Shown one piece after another: positions 59,062-64,000 of a DNA stretch of 64,000 nucleotides. The notes beneath the pieces were generated by a model, which was not told the DNA's origin, ran no database searches, and worked only from the letters and a program-made list of their open reading frames with translations. The translations under genes and the position numbers were made by a program. Origin of the DNA: Membranipora membranacea (lineage: Eukaryota; Bryozoa; Gymnolaemata; Cheilostomatida; Membraniporidae); the NCBI GenBank assembly GCA_914767715.1, contig OU612073.1, positions 11,220,001 through 11,284,000 on the forward strand. Reading direction: 5' to 3'. Within the stretch, counting starts at the first letter, position 1. Each line of letters opens with the position of its first letter.

Positions 59062-62000
59062 ATGTTTACTTGGACAACAATATGCCTGACAATAATTTTG
59101 AGGCTTGCAAACTTTGTATGTGCGCGTTCTGTTTCAAGTTACTACAACCACGTTGTTGGGCAGAACGGAAGCGCTTACACTAGAGCTCATTTACACAAAA
59201 TTGAGGACACTTATGTACACCACATGAGATTTAGTTTAAGTGATTGCATTGGGCAACAGTATTTTGGATAGTCTCGGAACTAAATTTAACATAATATACA
59301 AAGCTGAGGATGTCAACCTATCATATCCTTCGAGTGATCACCCTCACAACATATCTGCAATTGTCTTGCCAACAAGATGTTGAGGATACTGGAAATTGGG
59401 CTCAAAAATCACTTCAAAGAGTAATACTAAGTAAGTATTTATTAGCGATAAGTATTTAATGTGGAGAGAGCGATCCCCTCTAGAGTACAGGTGCTGGGAC
59501 CCACGGTACTCAAGCTGCACCCTCTGTTCTTGTACCAGAATTCTAGTTACTCTTTATATTGAAGAGGCAGAGGGGAAACATCCACTGCATGTACACCATA
59601 CTGTCGAAGGTTGAAACAGTGTGGTTAACTCACTGCCAAATATATTCATGAACCATGTTCCAGATCAGCAACTGTCTTCCTCTGAAATTGCCCAAACTTT
59701 ATGGGTTTCATGTGACCAGCGAGATTACCCCAATAATACTCTCAAAAATCCCTGTCAATGCTCTCAAATGACCTTTCTCAATACTTCAGTTATCAACCCA
59801 AAGATTAAGAATCAAGTCAAGCTCCGACCCATAAGTGACTTTTTCCTGTGATAGCTTTTGTAACTTAGAACATAGCCAGCCATTGCCTGAACATTGCTCC
59901 ATGACACAATTTCATAGGCAATTCATTTCATACTTGCATTTCCATTCAGGGTTGAAAGCAGAACAAAATAACTCTACATTAACTTCTGACGATCTTGGGA
60001 GAGAAATCACATTGGTCTGTTCTGCTGAGTTACACCCCCCTGGATATGACTACAGGGACGCCCTCGACATAACATGGTAACACAATAAATACACTCTTTA
60101 CATAAACAGTGATTATCAAAAAGTTTATAATGTTGAGTTTCTCCTCTATATCTTTTTGATCAATTGTACATTGAATTGCTGTCAAAACTTCTACTGTAAC
60201 TGCTAAAGAATTCACATTATTGGAAACTTGAATCAAGGATGTGTGTTTTCTTACACATATGCAGGAAGTATAAGAAGTCCGCCTCAAGAGAGGAGCTAAA
60301 GCCAGTCGGAGAATCTGAGTCAGGCATTCAGACAGTAAAACCTACCAACGGGACCACATTTCTACTGAAGATAGCAAAATACGATCCATTTCTACATGAT
60401 GGGGAATATCAGTGCTTTGGAAAATTTTACACAATGAGTCGAAAGGGTGAAGAGGGCAAAAAATATGGAAGATCAAATGTTGCTGTGGTACAGCGTAGGT
60501 ATACTGTTTACATATGACGCATTTGCCCACCATTTTTGGTGAAACTTTTATCCCCACCATAAGACCTACTTGATAGTCCCTGACTTGACTTGTAAATTGA
60601 CAACTTTATATCAGGCAGGTTGCCTTTCCAAAAAACCCTACAAGACAAAACTCAGCTCATGTATTTCATTTTTGCATGTCATACAATTTTGTTCGAGAGC
60701 TTCAACATTAACATGGTTAGATCACAGATCTAAGTCGCAGCTGTTTCTTTCTCCCGGCATCGAAGTTGGATCTCAGCTAGATTTTAAAGGCATCTGATTA
60801 GTCAGTGTCAACTTTTGTCATCACTAATGGCGGATGGCTGGGAAAGAAGATACTCTCTACTTTTTGAGAGCTCATAATAACTCCAGGCAACGCTACTGGC
60901 TAGGATGCCACAACTCTCTACTTAAATTTTTGAATGGTGGGTCTGCTGGGCAAAGCCCAGCTGTGTCAGCAGTGGTTTAAGTTCTGCTCAAATCCTTTAC
61001 CACTCAACAAACACAATTGTTATTTTCAATATAGTGAAACCATCAGCTACATGGACCAACAGTCTTGGGCATACAGAATTTGTATTTGAAAAAAAGGAAG
61101 CTGTAACATTCACATGCAGCATCATCATGAATCCTCCCCCAATTACTATAGAGATCACGGTGAATGATTTACCGATCTCTTCTACAACTGTTGTTCATAC
61201 TGAAACAGTTCATCACTCAGCTACAGTCGATGTAAAAAGTCTAAAGGGTAAGGGTCACTATAGTCAATTGCATAACTTGTTTTGTACAAAATTATAAACA
61301 TCTTAATTTCACATCATTGTTTCACCTCAAATGTCAAGGATCTTACAGTTAGTTAGTCATACTGGGAGGTCTTTCAATTAGAAACAGCCAAAATCACAAT
61401 TTGATCGCTCACTCCCTGAATGAGTGATACCTGCTAGGCTCTCGCTTTCAGATCGCTCACTCACTTGATGGAACTAAATACATTCCGAGTGAACGATTTG
61501 AGAGCGATTTTGTCTAATTGAAAGACCAAGTGAGTGATAATTTTGGAGCGATGTGATAGTGATCACTTGCTTTAGTAAAGGATCGCTCTTTCTAATTGAA
61601 GGACCCCCCAGGGTCAAAAGTTAGCCAGGGGGTCCCAATTTCTATTTTATCCATAATTTGCACTATTCACTTCACCCTTGTAACATAAATTATTTATTAG
61701 TCTTGTAAAGTGTTGTTGTAGTAGTATATGAGTTTGAAAAATTAGATGAAATATAATTAATTGGTGCAATATTGTGAATGACACTCGAGTGAGTAGGGGT
61801 CCCGTTGGGGTAGTCTATTTTACACACTCATGCATAAAACTACATCCATTCAAATCGATTTAGGCTAAATATTTACCATTTTTTCGTCCACATATCAATC
61901 CTTGAGACCCAGTAAACTGAGTTATTTAGTAAGTTTGGCCGGAAGGTTCAACTGACAATGCTGAAGTGATTGTCGTGCTTCTCCCGGTAATACTCAATCA

Positions 62001-64000
62001 GTTACGGCGCTTTATGGCGTTGAGTGGCCTTGAGTTGAGGTGGAAATATTACTTACAAAGAGGTCAAAATACCCTTTTTTTTTAAAGTACAAGGAGTTAC
62101 AATTGTATCGGCCACTAATCAAGCTCAATATTTTATCATACCACAGAGACCACAGGTTCTAAGCTGCATTGCAAAGGCTCAAACAGCAGATGGAACGTAA
62201 CTGCCTCGGAAACAGTCTATTTCACACGACGAAAGATCAGGGACCTCTCGAGTACACCCAATACAAGTAGCTCAACACAGCCATCTACACGCCATAACCA
62301 TCATGATCATGATGGTGACGATCACAGAGATCATCCAAGTTTGTGCCACTGAATTTCTTTTACTTGTGGTAGTTCAGATGTAGTTAAGGGAATCAGGAAT
62401 AGAGTAGTCAAACCATCCAGCAAACTCCCGTTCTAGCCCGAATTTCCTCTTCAATAGAACTTGATCACATCCACAAAATGTGTGGCTCTGATTGGTGGAT
62501 CCACCAACACATTGGCTAATCTAAAAGATCAAATCATTTTTGTTTACTGCCTTGCGATTTTGGCGATGTCAGAGTCATTATTGGGAGCGCATATTCAACC
62601 ATGAAGTATTGTATAAATCTGATATCGGATGCAGCAGGCACTCCATATCACAAAGGATTTACCTGAACATATAAAATCAAATCCTGTAAACCGTATCTTT
62701 CAATTGGCCACCACAATGCGATAGTGAAATGGGACAGATTCGAACCAGCCAAAGAATTTCGCTTATGGTCATAATCAGAAAGGCAAAGTCACCTCGACCT
62801 ACACAGTTGATGAGAAAAAATTCAAAACTGAGTTGGATAAATTGTTTATAGCTATTCGATGCTTTCAATGAATGTCCAAATGAAATTCACAATGTGTTTT
62901 GTATAAACTTGTAGGATATTCAGGGAACCCTATTGTCAATATACTGGTGCCAATCAGCGCTGTGTTGTTAGTTGCGTTGTTTGTTGCTGTATGGTTCGCG
63001 ATGAAAAAGAACTCTGGTAGGAGGTCAAGGCATACAACAGGTACAAGGTATCACATTATATTACATTTTACTTTATTATAATAATGCTGTTACATGTTTC
63101 ATTGATTATTAGTATAAACCATAGACTTAATAATAAGGTTTATTATTAAGTCTATGGTATAAACTATTCTTGACATGCTTTGGTGAAAGCTGAGAACAAT
63201 TCCAGCTGAACGGAGTAATTATCAAATAAATATATATAAGTAAAAAAATCAAATTGAGAAGGGTTAGCTTGCTTAAAACTGAAAATGTTGGTTTCTGGAT
63301 TAATCTGGATTCTTGTATAACAATACTTCTTTATTTTAGAGCATGACACAACAACTTATTATCCAGGAAAAGGACTTGAACAGAGAATGAAAAGTATGTA
63401 TTCTATTCGCCTTGGATGTATACCCCCCCCCACCCCAAGCGAAACCGACCAGTGTCGAAATATGAGCAGATTCTCAAATAGGTTTTATAAATTCTCTGAG
63501 GAACTGCCGATGTATATTCTGAAACTTTCATCCGAACTGTGCTGCAATCTCTGAGGTTGCAACAGCCAATGTTCATAAGAGTTTGCCCCAGGTGTACATA
63601 TTCACAACATGTAAACCTACGCAAGATTGCAGTCCTTGGCTCATTTATGACATCCAGATTTAAAATGCTTCCTCTGTATTGTTTCTCCATAAATCAGGTT
63701 TGGAGATGAAATTTTTGCCTTCAATCTACCTGGCAAAGCTTGCAGCTATAGCAAACAATCAAAGCTAGCAGTGATCGTAAAAAGTTAGACAAGCGAATTT
63801 GTTTTATTGTGTAATTATACAGCAAATGAAGAATTTGTTGCCGGCAGCAACCGCAGAACTTATGCTAGCCATGCTAGTCATGGAAGTCGTGGTGGTCGTG
63901 ATGGTCATGATGCTCATGGCGGTCATGGTGGTCAAAGTCGTGGAAGAGGACAAAGAAAACGGCAAGGATCGAGAGGCTCGGTTCGACCACAACAAAGTCA
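59062..64000 (+). CDS. Ig-domain single-pass membrane receptor, gene B (3' end beyond window)
   Basis: Exons that join in frame: 59950-60076, 60265-60494, 61035-61247, 62147-62338, 62915-63040, 63340-63393 and 63823-64000 (continues). The intron phases (1, 2, 1, 1, 1, 1) match gene A position by position, including the split after DIT-W. The first complete Ig domain has LVCSAE and HDGEYQCFGKFY. The second has FTCSII and KLHCKGSNS. The stalk is His/Asp-rich (HNHHDHDGDDHRDH) where gene A is Thr-rich. The membrane segment is ILVPISAVLLVALFVAVWF. The cytoplasmic part begins KKNSGRRSRH and becomes Gly/His/Arg-rich (GGRDGHDAHGGHGG, then RGRGQRKRQGSRG). The 5' side is unresolved. An ORF at 59062 starts with a signal-peptide-like MFTWTTICLTIILRLANFVC, but its splice to 59950 was not found. 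Function unknown; no catalytic domain seen before the window ends. Confidence 0.75.
61362..61611. mobile_element. MITE in an intron of Ig gene B
   Basis: The ends CTGGGAGGTCTTTCAATTAG and CTAATTGAAGGACCCCCCAG are inverted with a few mismatches. The interior repeats GATCGCTCACTC-like words in both orientations. About 250 bp, no ORF. Confidence 0.75.
63119..63157. repeat. Perfect 18-bp hairpin in an intron of Ig gene B
   Basis: CCATAGACTTAATAATAA pairs exactly with its complement across a 3-nt loop. Resembles the hairpin at 33009-33051 in form, not in sequence. Confidence 0.85.

Noticed and set aside
59062-64000. Ig gene B as a receptor tyrosine kinase
   Set aside because: The cytoplasmic part visible here is low-complexity Gly/His/Arg sequence; no kinase motif is seen before the window ends.

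Overview
This is a eukaryotic, almost certainly animal, nuclear window. It is AT-rich, with GT-AG introns whose phases can be followed through several multi-exon genes, single-exon retrotransposon debris, and many families of small inverted-repeat elements. The host gene types (phase-1 immunoglobulin exons, a GlnD-like nucleotidyltransferase, kinesin-light-chain-type TPRs) and the mobile elements (non-LTR, hAT, P, KDZ) suggest a marine invertebrate such as a sponge or cnidarian. The species cannot be fixed from sequence alone. There is no bacterial, CRISPR or operon-like content.

Layout. 0.2-3.9 kb (+): 3' part of an Ig-domain single-pass receptor gene. 4.1-8.2 kb: decayed non-LTR retrotransposon (LINE), split by a second, 5'-truncated element with a 42-bp target duplication. 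8.3-24 kb: gene-poor transposon graveyard, with a large inverted repeat, a second LINE split by a TIR element, a 958-bp hAT-like element with a perfect 8-bp target duplication, and a nest in which a P-type element sits inside a hAT element that appears to sit inside another TIR element. 24.3-31 kb (+): five-exon gene ending in a GlnD-like nucleotidyltransferase domain. 32.7-37.1 kb (+): eight-exon gene for a zinc-ribbon/chromodomain protein. 37.5-39.5 kb: tandem satellite of about 370 bp. 39.75-47 kb (-): multi-exon KDZ-type transposase gene, convergent with the chromodomain gene. 49.05-52.04 kb (+): single long ORF of kinesin-light-chain-like TPRs. 52-59 kb: repeats, an LTR-like promoter region, minisatellites, a tRNA-Val-like element and LINE debris. 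59-64 kb (+): second Ig receptor gene, a paralogue of the first, running off the window end.

How the parts relate. The two Ig genes share exon order and every checkable intron phase, so they are paralogues flanking about 55 kb of other material. The nucleotidyltransferase and TPR ORFs look like the two halves of an NTase-TPR architecture I recall from invertebrates. Here they lie in the right order and strand, but are separated by the chromodomain/KDZ pair. That pair (33 to 47 kb, convergent, satellite between them) may be one large transposon with an accessory chromatin-reader gene. No terminal repeats were found to prove this. Exon coordinates below were derived by hand from splice signals and reading-frame continuity.
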